This document shows positions 8,752-16,994 of a DNA stretch of 64,000 nt, piece after piece. Under the pieces are notes generated by a model. It did not search any database, was not told the origin of the DNA, and saw only the letters and a program-made list of their open reading frames with translations. The stretch spans positions 124,001-188,000 of the forward strand of contig PHBX01000002.1 in NCBI GenBank assembly GCA_002842045.1. The letters are read 5' to 3'. How positions within the stretch are numbered: position 1 is the stretch's first letter; every line of letters starts with the position of its first letter. A program made the position numbers and the translations under genes. Source of the DNA: Chloroflexi bacterium HGW-Chloroflexi-3 (GTDB taxonomy: Bacteria; Chloroflexota; Anaerolineae; Anaerolineales; Anaerolineaceae).

Positions 8752-9381
8752 ATGCCAGAAATTATAGATCTTCGCAAATCATTTGAAAAAGCATTAGAAA
8801 AATCAGTTTCCATCCTGAATAAAGGAGGGCTTATCGTATTTCCTACTGATACTGTGTATGGATTGGCTGCGAAGTTTGATGAGGATGATGCCATTGAAAG
8901 AATTTATAAGGTAAAAGGACGCGATCAAACCAAAGCATTAGCTGTTCTGATAGGAAATGCAGATCAAATTAATATCATTTCTCCCGGAATATCCGAAAGC
9001 GCAATGAAATTAACCAGAGTTTTCTGGCCTGGTGCATTAACAATAATTGTCAAAAAACGTGAGGATATTAAAACTCCTTTGTCAATGGATAACTCCATTG
9101 GAATTCGGATTCCTGATGATCCATTTGTACGGCAATTATCAGAGTTGGTTGGTCCACTTGCAACAACTTCTGCTAATCGTTCTGGATATCCCAGTACGAC
9201 CAAAATCGATGAAGTTCTAGAACAAATTGGAGATTGGGTTGATCTGATTGTGGACGGTGGAGAATGTGAAGGAGGAATCCCATCTACCGTTGTAGATTGC
9301 CGGTTTGAAGAGATTAAAATCCTTAGAGAAGGAGCAATACCCAAAGAAGAAATTTTTAATAAATTAACAATTGATTTCTAA
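8752..9381 (+). CDS. tsaC: L-threonylcarbamoyladenylate synthase (TsaC/YwlC family)
   Basis: It makes threonylcarbamoyl-AMP from Thr, bicarbonate and ATP, the first step of t6A formation at position 37 of ANN-decoding tRNAs. The 209-residue protein is the short single-domain form with the N-terminal GGLIVFPTDTVYGLAA motif, the KGRD substrate loop and the TSANRSG motif near residue 140. The start at 8752 is supported by GAGGTG just before it, embedded in the end of prmC. It is the last gene of the prfA-prmC-tsaC group. Confidence 0.94.
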   Translation: MPEIIDLRKSFEKALEKSVSILNKGGLIVFPTDTVYGLAAKFDEDDAIERIYKVKGRDQTKALAVLIGNADQINIISPGISESAMKLTRVFWPGALTIIVKKREDIKTPLSMDNSIGIRIPDDPFVRQLSELVGPLATTSANRSGYPSTTKIDEVLEQIGDWVDLIVDGGECEGGIPSTVVDCRFEEIKILREGAIPKEEIFNKLTIDF

Positions 9382-9421
9382 CTGTAAGAATTTTTATGTG
9401 AAATCATGAATTTATATTTCA

Positions 9422-9430
9422 TGCTAAAAT
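9422..9430 (+). promoter_or_regulatory. Extended -10 element, leaderless geometry
   Basis: TGC-TAAAAT (TAAAAT at 9425-9430) ends six bases before the ATG at 9437, and no Shine-Dalgarno is present. Transcription would start at or next to the A of the ATG. Confidence 0.45.
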
Positions 9431-9436
9431 AAAATT

Positions 9437-9856
9437 ATGTCGTCTACGAATAAAAATACAGGAACCAAAGAACAATCTAAAAAAGAACATTATTTGCAGA
9501 TTTATTTACCCCTAACATTTTTTTTGTTATCGGTAATTATTACTTCTGTTTTGGTAATCAATATTTCTGGCACACAAACTCAATCCGTACAACATTGGGC
9601 AAATATTTCCACGGTTTTATTAATCGTGCCGATCTTTTTTAGCTCTTTATTGGTTCTTGCTATTTTAATTCTTCTGATTATTGGCCAGGCAAAATTATTA
9701 AAATGGTTACCCATTCATATTGCAAATTTATATGTGTTTATCATGAAAATTGCTATTCTTATTATGAATAGCTCAAATAAAATAGTTTCTCCATTAATTA
9801 ATACAAAATCAAAAATTTTCTCACTCAAATCTATATGGAAGAAGGGTAGAATTTAG
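9437..9856 (+). CDS. Small membrane protein of unknown function
   Basis: 139 residues, not recognised. After a polar, Lys-rich N-terminus (about 30 residues) there are two or three hydrophobic segments: about residues 31-50 (LPLTFFLLSVIITSVLVI), 60-90 (a long stretch rich in Leu and Ile) and 100-115 (YVFIMKIAILIM). The C-terminus is basic. It is followed closely by another small membrane protein and then a PfkB kinase, all rightward. The lack of a Shine-Dalgarno and the near -10 suggest a leaderless message. Confidence 0.7.
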   Translation: MSSTNKNTGTKEQSKKEHYLQIYLPLTFFLLSVIITSVLVINISGTQTQSVQHWANISTVLLIVPIFFSSLLVLAILILLIIGQAKLLKWLPIHIANLYVFIMKIAILIMNSSNKIVSPLINTKSKIFSLKSIWKKGRI

Positions 9857-9862
9857 GTAATT

Positions 9863-10072
9863 ATGAGTCAATCTGAATCTTCTAAAAGTAAAATTTTATT
9901 CGTTGGAGGTCTTCTTGGTCTTCTTAGCGGATTGTTAGCTGCTTATTTATTACTTCAACGATCTGAACAAAATGAGAAAAACCTGAGTATCAGCCCAGGT
10001 GATGGTGTAAAAGTTGGATTGGGTATTCTTGGTGTTTTAAAATTGATTTCTGATCTTGGTGAAAGAAGTTAA
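9863..10072 (+). CDS. Small single-span membrane protein
   Basis: 69 residues. A short polar N-terminus (SQSESSKSK) is followed by a Gly/Leu-rich membrane helix at about residues 11-30 (ILFVGGLLGLLSGLLAAYLL) and a soluble tail with a second weakly hydrophobic stretch (VGLGILGVLKLI). TTTAGG precedes the ATG. It starts six bases after the previous gene, so both are probably translated from one transcript. The overall plan resembles small YtxH-like anchors, but no clear family match is seen. Confidence 0.65.
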   Translation: MSQSESSKSKILFVGGLLGLLSGLLAAYLLLQRSEQNEKNLSISPGDGVKVGLGILGVLKLISDLGERS

Positions 10073-10115
10073 TTAAGCTCTACTTACAAACACTTCTCAA
10101 AAAACCAGGGGATCA

Positions 10116-11132
10116 ATGAATTCTTCAACTCCAATTTTGCGATATATCGTCGCAGGTAAATTCTCAAGGGATTATCTAATTTTACCGAATGGAAAAACCT
10201 GTATAGACATAAAAGGTGGCAGTGGATTTTATACTGCTGCAGGACTTGGATTATGGGACAATGACATAGGTTTATTAGGCATCGTGAATGAAGAATATCC
10301 CTTGGAGTGGTTACAGGAAGCAGAAAATCGAGGTTTTGATATTCGGGGGATACAAATATTACAAAATTATTTTGACCAGAGGAATTTTATCGCTTACCCA
10401 ACAATAGATGACCCTGATTCTAGTAATCCGATTTCCCATTTTTCAAGAATTGGAGAACCCTTCCCCAAAACGCTTTTAGGTTACTCTGGCAATGGAACTA
10501 ATAATCCAAAAAATAACCTTTCAATGCCAGTGATCAAAATTAAAGATATACCATTTGACTATCTGGATGTTACAGCCGTGCATATTTGTTCAATGGACTA
10601 CCCTTCACAATCCAGATTACCCTCTTTTTTTCGCCAGGGGCATGTCACTACAATATCATTAATGGCAGCTGATGATTATATGAATCCCTTATATGGAGAT
10701 TCGGTTCCAACCATTCTAAAAGATATTAGTGCGTTCATATGCACCGAAACACAAATCAGGAATCTTTTTTACGGAAAAACATCTGATTTGTGGGAAATGA
10801 CATCTGAATTGGACGTGTTTGGGTGCGAAATGATCGTTATTATGACAAAAAATAACAAATTTCTATTGTGGGATCGAACCTCCCACAAGAAATTTGAAAT
10901 TCCACTTTATCCAGCAACAATTTTTAACCCGACCGGTATGAAAGATTCTTTTTGTGGTGGATTTCTGGCAGGTTTAAGATCAAATCAAAATCCTGTGGAT
11001 GCGGTTCTTCAGGGAAGCATATCCGCTTCTTTTACAGCCGAAGGTGTGGGACCATTTTATTGTCTGGATTCATTGCCGCCATTAGTAAAAGCCCGACTAG
11101 AATATTTAACTCCCTACGTCAATGAGATATAA
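10116..11132 (+). CDS. PfkB-family carbohydrate kinase
   Basis: A sugar or nucleoside kinase of the ribokinase fold. The N-terminal glycine-rich substrate region reads IKGGSGFYTAAGLGLW and GLLGIVNEEYP. The C-terminal ATP/anion-hole motif NPTGMKDSFCGGFLAG keeps the catalytic Asp, although the usual GAGD is GMKD here. The length of 338 residues is typical. AGGGGATCA before the ATG is a good Shine-Dalgarno. The substrate cannot be read from the sequence; no neighbouring sugar pathway gene narrows it. Confidence 0.85.
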   Translation: MNSSTPILRYIVAGKFSRDYLILPNGKTCIDIKGGSGFYTAAGLGLWDNDIGLLGIVNEEYPLEWLQEAENRGFDIRGIQILQNYFDQRNFIAYPTIDDPDSSNPISHFSRIGEPFPKTLLGYSGNGTNNPKNNLSMPVIKIKDIPFDYLDVTAVHICSMDYPSQSRLPSFFRQGHVTTISLMAADDYMNPLYGDSVPTILKDISAFICTETQIRNLFYGKTSDLWEMTSELDVFGCEMIVIMTKNNKFLLWDRTSHKKFEIPLYPATIFNPTGMKDSFCGGFLAGLRSNQNPVDAVLQGSISASFTAEGVGPFYCLDSLPPLVKARLEYLTPYVNEI

Positions 11133-11186
11133 GTTATCCAAAATTTTAATTTTTTGATCCCTAAGTTTTCAAGAATTTAATGAGAA

Positions 11187-13517
11187 TCAATTTCTAAATT
11201 GAAAGATGCTTTTAATTTTCATGGTTAATGAATATTTTAGAATCTGATTACTTTGATGTTGAATCATTTTAAGATTTATTGGGTGAGGTGAATAAATCGC
11301 CTTTTGATATTCGAGTAGTATTTCATCAATTTTTAAAGACATTTCTGGAAAAATGGTTTTATATTCTCTAACCACTTCTGCTGGTGTGAAGGAATATAAA
11401 CTAAAATTATTAAACATTGAAAGTGACCAGATAATTTTTGCAAATGCTTTTTCTTCTGCTGAAGTTTTGGAATAAGTTGCCCAATGTTTGAGCCAACCAG
11501 GTATTTTCCACCCACGTTGAACAAACAATGTTTCTATGATCACAGGAGTTGAAGGTCCTGTAGCAGGTTCATTATCTTTGATGATTAAAATGATTGAATA
11601 AAGAACCACAATACCCATGAAAATAAACGGCAAAATTGTTGGTTGAGTTGTTTCAACTTCAGATAATTCCCCGAGCTGAATTAGGTCCGGGACTTCTCCA
11701 CCTTCCCCAAAACTCTCACCCCCATCCATTACCGGTAAGTCTTCACTGTTTGGATCACGAATTGAAGGAATATCAGATATAGAAGGCACGGTTTCGCCTA
11801 ATAATCGATCCAAAGTAGGTTGAAGTGTGGTTGGTTCAAACTCTACCCAACCGATACCTTCAAAAAAGACCTCTGGCCAGGCATGAGATTGTTCTCTCCT
11901 GACTATAAACTCAGTTTCATCTTGATTTTGGGATTTACCTTGCGCGTAACCGAATACTATTCGGGAAGGTATACCAATCGAACGCAACATGAGGACTTCA
12001 GCTGTGGCGTAATAATTACAAAAACCTTCTTTATGCTCAAAAAGAAACCATTCAATATGGTCAGAATCCGGTGGAGGTTCGGGGATTTGTTCTTTGTAAG
12101 TTGTATTTTTTCTAAGGTAATTAGTAATTGCCTGGGTTTTATCATATGGGTTTTCAGAATTTTCAGTGATTTCAATAGCCAGATCTCTAATTTTTTCAGG
12201 GAAATCGGGTGGTAATTGCAGATAATTCTCAAATACCCAATCTGGATACTCATTGGTGGATTTCCGCATTTGTGCAATAGTGGGGGCAGGAATGCGATTG
12301 ACGACTTCATAATTTTCACCCGAGAATGCGATCTCCTCCAATGTTAGTGCAATGTAATCAACCTTTTCATCGGACAAATTTGCAAAAAACGCTTTCACCG
12401 GGCGATTAATTTTCTGTGGGTAAGGAGGTGTATATAACAATCCAAGGTTTGTCCTTGTTTTGATTGTGAAAGTTCTCTGGGGAAAAAAGAAATACTCAAG
12501 CAAATCTGTAATATCTGTATTGGGTTCAATTAATTTACTCGAATCAAATGAAGAAACCCATTGATTATCAATAAATTGATCGTATGATCTTGCTCGCCAA
12601 TAATACCTGGTTCCTGCTGGTTTCTTTTGGTTCACAGAAATCTCGAGTACTATTTCATCACTTAAATTCGAACCGGTACCGAGCCTGACCGTGTCACCAT
12701 AAAATTCAGATCGCAAAAAAGCTGTTCCTTCCAGAGGTGCAGTTAATTTTGAAAATTGGTTTTGAATATCCTGAACAAATCCAATGATTTGTTTTTGTTG
12801 TTGACTTCCTTTTTGAAAAGCAGAAACTATATTAGGTGCATTCCAGGCCAAAAAAATTATTATGATGGCAACAATAAATGAAGATCTTCGAATTGATGGT
12901 CCCGTTTCAAAATCAACTGGAATTCTTTTTATCCTCCAGTTTCTATTCGATTCAATAAAATAATTTTGAGACAGGAAAACAAGAACAAAAAATATAAAGA
13001 ATGCTGTGTATAAATTATTTCCAATTTGATCATAAAATTCTGAAGTAAATACCGTTACTCCAGAAATCAATAATGGTGTCCATGGTTGAGCAGTTCTTGT
13101 AAGAAAAAAGCCACCAGATATTGATGTGGACCACACAATTAAACATAAGAATATAAAAAATAGAATCGGATCTTCAATTCGCACATTATTCAATAATTGT
13201 TCAATTGAAAAAAAAATTCTCCCGTATAAATTTTCAAAGCGAGTCAGCCAGAGAATACCTGAATTGTATGTTGTTCCAATTGCATATGGAACAATCAAAA
13301 ATGAAAACAAAATGATAAATAATTTACTGATGAACCTCCGAAATTGACTGTAACCTATCCCTAAACCCAGAATGAAACCGATAAAAGTAAGCCAATTCAT
13401 GAGGTGAAGATCCTCTGTCCAGTTTGTAGACTGAATTTTTAACGAAGTCATCATGAATGCAGCCAACAACATAATGGCTGAAGCGAAATTCCACCAACGA
13501 TGCAAACGGGCTTTCAT
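11187..13517 (-). CDS. TgpA-like membrane transglutaminase-domain protein
   Basis: A large membrane protein of the DUF3488/TgpA type. About six membrane helices fill the first 240 residues, then an extracytoplasmic region carries a transglutaminase-like fold, then another helix near residue 640 and a cytoplasmic tail like DUF4129. The catalytic Cys500 (EGFCNYYATAE) and His545 (SHAWPEVF) are present; the third acidic residue is Glu561 (VEFEPT), where Asp is the common form. A protease or transamidase role at the cell surface is expected for the family, but its substrate is unknown. No Shine-Dalgarno is visible; the promoter has leaderless geometry. The gene is divergent from a PAP2 phosphatase. 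Confidence 0.88.
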   Translation of the reverse strand: MKARLHRWWNFASAIMLLAAFMMTSLKIQSTNWTEDLHLMNWLTFIGFILGLGIGYSQFRRFISKLFIILFSFLIVPYAIGTTYNSGILWLTRFENLYGRIFFSIEQLLNNVRIEDPILFFIFLCLIVWSTSISGGFFLTRTAQPWTPLLISGVTVFTSEFYDQIGNNLYTAFFIFFVLVFLSQNYFIESNRNWRIKRIPVDFETGPSIRRSSFIVAIIIIFLAWNAPNIVSAFQKGSQQQKQIIGFVQDIQNQFSKLTAPLEGTAFLRSEFYGDTVRLGTGSNLSDEIVLEISVNQKKPAGTRYYWRARSYDQFIDNQWVSSFDSSKLIEPNTDITDLLEYFFFPQRTFTIKTRTNLGLLYTPPYPQKINRPVKAFFANLSDEKVDYIALTLEEIAFSGENYEVVNRIPAPTIAQMRKSTNEYPDWVFENYLQLPPDFPEKIRDLAIEITENSENPYDKTQAITNYLRKNTTYKEQIPEPPPDSDHIEWFLFEHKEGFCNYYATAEVLMLRSIGIPSRIVFGYAQGKSQNQDETEFIVRREQSHAWPEVFFEGIGWVEFEPTTLQPTLDRLLGETVPSISDIPSIRDPNSEDLPVMDGGESFGEGGEVPDLIQLGELSEVETTQPTILPFIFMGIVVLYSIILIIKDNEPATGPSTPVIIETLFVQRGWKIPGWLKHWATYSKTSAEEKAFAKIIWSLSMFNNFSLYSFTPAEVVREYKTIFPEMSLKIDEILLEYQKAIYSPHPINLKMIQHQSNQILKYSLTMKIKSIFQFRN

Positions 13518-13523
13518 GTTTCA

Positions 13524-13552
13524 AGTGTACAATAAAGAAAATAGTTCAGCAA
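13524..13552 (-). promoter_or_regulatory. Promoter of the TgpA-like gene, leaderless geometry
   Basis: Reading leftward: TTGCTG (13547-13552), 17 bases, then TACACT (13524-13529), which ends six bases before the ATG at 13517. The distance fits transcription starting at the start codon, consistent with the missing Shine-Dalgarno. Confidence 0.5.
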
Positions 13553-13574
13553 TAAATAATATGGAGATGAAATT

Positions 13575-14543
13575 ATGTTTTGGGAAAATATGTCACAAAT
13601 AAACATACTTTTACAGAGTTTTGGCGAATGGTTATATTTACCAATGCGGTTGTTCTCATTTCTTGGGGATGAGGAATTCTATCTGTTTATTATGCCAGCT
13701 ATTTTTTGGTGTTTTGATTCCAGATTAGGATTCAGGTTGGGGATGTTGCTAATGTTATCCAATGGCATCAATGGATCTCTTAAATTTTTGTTTCATAGTC
13801 CAAGACCATTCTGGATTAGTGATCGAGTGGTTGCTTATGTCCACGAAACATCATTTGGTGTTCCCTCGGGGCATTCGCAACATGCAGTTGTTATGTGGGG
13901 ATATTTAACCTCACTGGTCAAAAAAGCTTGGTTAAGGTGGTTATTAATCCTGGTATTTGTATTTATTGGAATATCAAGAATTTATTTAGGCGTACATTTC
14001 ATCCTCGATGTCCTGGTTGGTTGGTTAATTGGAGGTATTCTTTTATTTTTATTTATTTATCTTGAGAAAAAATTTTCCTATCAAATTTCCGCCTGGAAAG
14101 ATAATAAAAAAATTGCTGCCGCTATTTTGGTGAGTTTTATTTTGATAATTCTTGCGGTTTTGATGGTTCAGGTTAATAGTAATTGGCAATTTTCTCCTTT
14201 ATACCAGGAAAATATCAATCGAGTGTTTGAGGGGGAGACGATTAATCCCTTCTCTCTGGATGGCGTGATAACTGCGAGTGCAGCCTGGTTAGGGATTGTT
14301 ATAGGTGTTGTTGTAATTTCCAGAACTATTCCTTTAGGAAGAATTACTTCTTCTGCCACGAAAAAAATTGTTCGATTTGTAATTGGATTGATAGGTGTAA
14401 TGATTTTATGGGCTGGTTTACGTTTGATTTTCCCAGATAATATTCCTTTTGTAAGTGAAAGCCTTCGATTTATAAGGTATTTTTTGGTAGGTTTTTGGAT
14501 TGCAGCTGGAGCACCATATTTATTTAAGAGATTGAATTTATGA
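13575..14543 (+). CDS. PAP2-family membrane phosphatase
   Basis: Membrane phosphatase of the phosphatidic-acid phosphatase type 2 / undecaprenyl-diphosphatase superfamily. All three active-site motifs are present: KFLFHSPRP (KX6RP), PSGHSQH and SRIYLGVHFILD (SRX5HX3D). About eight membrane helices fill the 322 residues, of which the C-terminal four are outside the catalytic core. GGAG precedes the ATG. The family recycles lipid carriers or dephosphorylates phospholipids; the exact substrate is not readable. Confidence 0.9.
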   Translation: MFWENMSQINILLQSFGEWLYLPMRLFSFLGDEEFYLFIMPAIFWCFDSRLGFRLGMLLMLSNGINGSLKFLFHSPRPFWISDRVVAYVHETSFGVPSGHSQHAVVMWGYLTSLVKKAWLRWLLILVFVFIGISRIYLGVHFILDVLVGWLIGGILLFLFIYLEKKFSYQISAWKDNKKIAAAILVSFILIILAVLMVQVNSNWQFSPLYQENINRVFEGETINPFSLDGVITASAAWLGIVIGVVVISRTIPLGRITSSATKKIVRFVIGLIGVMILWAGLRLIFPDNIPFVSESLRFIRYFLVGFWIAAGAPYLFKRLNL

Positions 14544-14545
14544 TT

Positions 14546-14554
14546 TGCTAGAAT
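14546..14554 (+). promoter_or_regulatory. Extended -10 upstream of the YtxH-like gene
   Basis: TGC-TAGAAT with TAGAAT at 14549-14554, without a clear -35. It starts just after the PAP2 stop codon and lies about 55 bases before the GTG start. Confidence 0.4.
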
Positions 14555-14608
14555 CAAAAATAATTGGTAAATTAAAAAAGAATTTAATTTTCAAACCGGG
14601 AGGTTTTT

Positions 14609-14818
14609 GTGAAAAAATTTTTATCATTCTCTATTGGTTTTTTTACTGGCGCAGTTGTAATTGGAATCATTACCTTATTGTTTGCTCCTGATTCAGGGGC
14701 AGGCATACGCGAATCATTAAAAGATTCCGTCATGCAAACCAAAAATGAAATATCTACAGCTGCCCGGAGAAAAAGAGAAGAACTAGAAGCAGAATTATCT
14801 AAACTTCGTCAGGGATAA
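14609..14818 (+). CDS. YtxH-like small membrane-anchored protein
   Basis: 69 residues: an N-terminal membrane helix with the YtxH-type transition LLFAPDSGAGIRESLKD, then an amphipathic, charged helix (AARRKREELEAELSKL) likely to form a coiled coil. It starts with GTG at 14609 behind a strong GGGAGG. Its function is unknown; the family is often envelope-stress related. It lies convergent to the metalloprotease gene. Confidence 0.8.
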   Translation: MKKFLSFSIGFFTGAVVIGIITLLFAPDSGAGIRESLKDSVMQTKNEISTAARRKREELEAELSKLRQG

Positions 14819-14823
14819 ATAAA

Positions 14824-14867
14824 TTCAATTTTTTCTTTGATTTAATTTTATTTTTGAAAAGATTGAA
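14824..14867. terminator. Possible bidirectional hairpin between convergent genes
   Basis: TTCAATTTTTTC (14824-14835) can pair with GAAAAGATTGAA (14856-14867) with one G-U pair, leaving a loop of 20 bases. One arm lies inside the end of the metalloprotease gene. It is A/T-rich and only a weak terminator candidate. Confidence 0.3.
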
Positions 14868-16884
14868 ATTCATAATAGGCTGGTTGTCGGGTGTATCTTG
14901 TGGTACCACTAACAATCAGAATAGTCTTATTATTTAGCTTACCACTTATGGGGATTTGTATTTCCTGTGTTGGGGATAAGTCAATACGGTTGATAGACAC
15001 TTTTCCAGACTTATATTCCAATAAAATGATCTCATACGTTTGAGGTAATAAATTATTGATTCTCGCCCAGCCTTCTGAAATCCAACCCCCATTACCCTCC
15101 TCAAAATCTGAAAAATAATCAATTGCTATTATTTGGATGTCATCCAGAAGAAAGCCCTCCCCATTCACAGATGCATCAGTCACATATTCAAATCTCAATT
15201 CAATCGTTTGACCTGTAAAAGAGGACAGATCTACATTTTGTTTAATCCATCCGTTACTCATCCCATTAAACCCACACCCAAAACTATTACCAGTAGGATT
15301 GTTTTTGGTACAGGTTGTTGATTCCAGGATCTGCCAATGGTCACCATCAATTGATGCAGTTAAGTAAACATAGTCATAGTCAATTTCTATGTCATACCAG
15401 GTCATGAATGTCATTGAAATTGGTCCTTGAACATCAGAAAAATCAAAGGTTCTCGAAAGAATCATATTCGATTCATCACCTTTATTTGACCAGAATGCAA
15501 AATCACCAGAATAACTAGCTTCGGGGATAACGTTCGCGATGGAGTTCCCTTTAAAGTTAAGCAAGAAATCTTTGTTGCATTTCAATTCAATATAATCAAC
15601 CCCAAATTGAGCAACAGTCCTTTCTTTCCAATCGAATTCACATTCGCTTATTTTTTCTGTTATTGCTGCGGAAGGTGCCTGGGTATAGTTTTCATAATAA
15701 TACCTACCATCTCCAACTTTTTTATCCTGTACGAAATTCGTCACAATCCAATCAGCAAACAAATCATCCGATGTGATTTGTTCTCCGCCAACAACATCTT
15801 TAGCATTGATGTTTATTAAAACTTCATCAATGCTATCCAATCCATTACCAGCATTCCGCACCAGAGATTTTGTTGCTTCTTCTCCAAATCGATTAAGGAA
15901 ATAATTTACAAACAAAAATGAAGACCCATAATGTGGGGTTGTCGTATTGGGACTATTTGGCCAATCATTCAGTTGGATATCCGTATTTGCCAGGTAAATA
16001 GAGTCAAAACCAGACTCGTAATAACCATTGATAAAAGCTGCCAGTTCTGAAAATCCTTCATTCAACCAGGATGTCTCATTACGGTCACGATACCAATGGA
16101 TCATATGTTGGTATTCATGAGCGAGAACACCATAGGTAAATTTCTGACTTAATCGAATATTGTCAGCATTCAGTATAAACATTTCGTGAGCGTTTGAGTA
16201 TTCGTGAACCTGTGGAGGGAGTGCATCTGCTGAGGAAAAATAACCAGCCAATCCTGACCCTAATCCTTTTGCTAATAATACAAATAACCCTTCATTCGCG
16301 TCGATCCCTGGGATCCATTCTGTCCCGAAAAATTCTCGATTCGTTGGTAATATATTTAATTCAAAGGTAGTTACCAATCGCTCAAGCTCATTTTTATCAT
16401 ATTTCACACCTTCTTCGATCCAGAAAAAAATATTCTCAGTCTTGTAACCCAATCGAGCAGTTGCGTTTCTATTTTCGTTTGTATCCACATTCGTAACCCA
16501 AAACTGCTTTGAATCTCCAATCTGATAATCAATTTGATCTGGAACAATTTCAGGAATAGACTCGATTCCTTTTAAACGTCGAGCTAAATCAAGTGGGTTA
16601 TTTTCTGGAATGTATGTGTTTTGTAGGATGGATAAAGTTTCAAAAGAGGAATAAAGTTTTTCTGGATTTATGGAAAGTAATAATCCGAAATTGTCAGGGT
16701 GATTGAATTCTTCATTTGGAAAAGGAGTTCCTTCTAAAATTGAAGGAATATCGTTACTTGATTCAGAAATTTCGTTTGATGTTATGAATAAGAAAACTCC
16801 TGAAGCAACCGGAACTAAACATAAGCAACAAATAATAAGGAGTAAAGATACCAAGATAATTACGATTAAATTTTTATTATTCAA
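14848..16884 (-). CDS. Membrane-anchored zinc metalloprotease, immune-inhibitor-A-like
   Basis: Predicted cell-surface protease. A single N-terminal membrane helix (residues about 7-32) anchors it. The zinc site is HEYQH at residues 256-260 followed by NEGFSE with Glu276, a gluzincin-type arrangement. A beta-rich region from about residue 430 (FDFSDVQGPISMTFMTWYD, then GEGFLLDDIQI) resembles the MAM/jelly-roll module found in immune inhibitor A (M6) proteins. The start is TTG at 16884 with AAAGGAAA before it. Its natural substrate is unknown. It is monocistronic and convergent with the YtxH-like gene. Confidence 0.82.
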   Translation of the reverse strand: MNNKNLIVIILVSLLLIICCLCLVPVASGVFLFITSNEISESSNDIPSILEGTPFPNEEFNHPDNFGLLLSINPEKLYSSFETLSILQNTYIPENNPLDLARRLKGIESIPEIVPDQIDYQIGDSKQFWVTNVDTNENRNATARLGYKTENIFFWIEEGVKYDKNELERLVTTFELNILPTNREFFGTEWIPGIDANEGLFVLLAKGLGSGLAGYFSSADALPPQVHEYSNAHEMFILNADNIRLSQKFTYGVLAHEYQHMIHWYRDRNETSWLNEGFSELAAFINGYYESGFDSIYLANTDIQLNDWPNSPNTTTPHYGSSFLFVNYFLNRFGEEATKSLVRNAGNGLDSIDEVLININAKDVVGGEQITSDDLFADWIVTNFVQDKKVGDGRYYYENYTQAPSAAITEKISECEFDWKERTVAQFGVDYIELKCNKDFLLNFKGNSIANVIPEASYSGDFAFWSNKGDESNMILSRTFDFSDVQGPISMTFMTWYDIEIDYDYVYLTASIDGDHWQILESTTCTKNNPTGNSFGCGFNGMSNGWIKQNVDLSSFTGQTIELRFEYVTDASVNGEGFLLDDIQIIAIDYFSDFEEGNGGWISEGWARINNLLPQTYEIILLEYKSGKVSINRIDLSPTQEIQIPISGKLNNKTILIVSGTTRYTRQPAYYEFQSFQK

Positions 16885-16914
16885 TAATTTTCCTTTAATC
16901 CTGATTTTTATCCA

Positions 16915-16920
16915 ATTATA
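16915..16920 (-). promoter_or_regulatory. -10 of the metalloprotease gene
   Basis: TATAAT read leftward, 31 bases before the TTG start. No convincing -35 is present. Confidence 0.4.
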
Positions 16921-16994
16921 AGCTGTTCAGGTAGAGAATCCTAAGTTAGGTAAAAAGGTGTATTGTTCCCGAAAAATTATTGAGAGGGAGTAGT

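Noticed and set aside
8964..9344. 126-residue open frame antisense to tsaC
   Set aside because: Overlaps a complete, conserved gene and has the Ser/Pro/Thr-rich look of a shadow translation.
11820..12215. 131-residue open frame on the + strand inside the TgpA-like gene
   Set aside because: Antisense to the catalytic transglutaminase region; no ribosome site.
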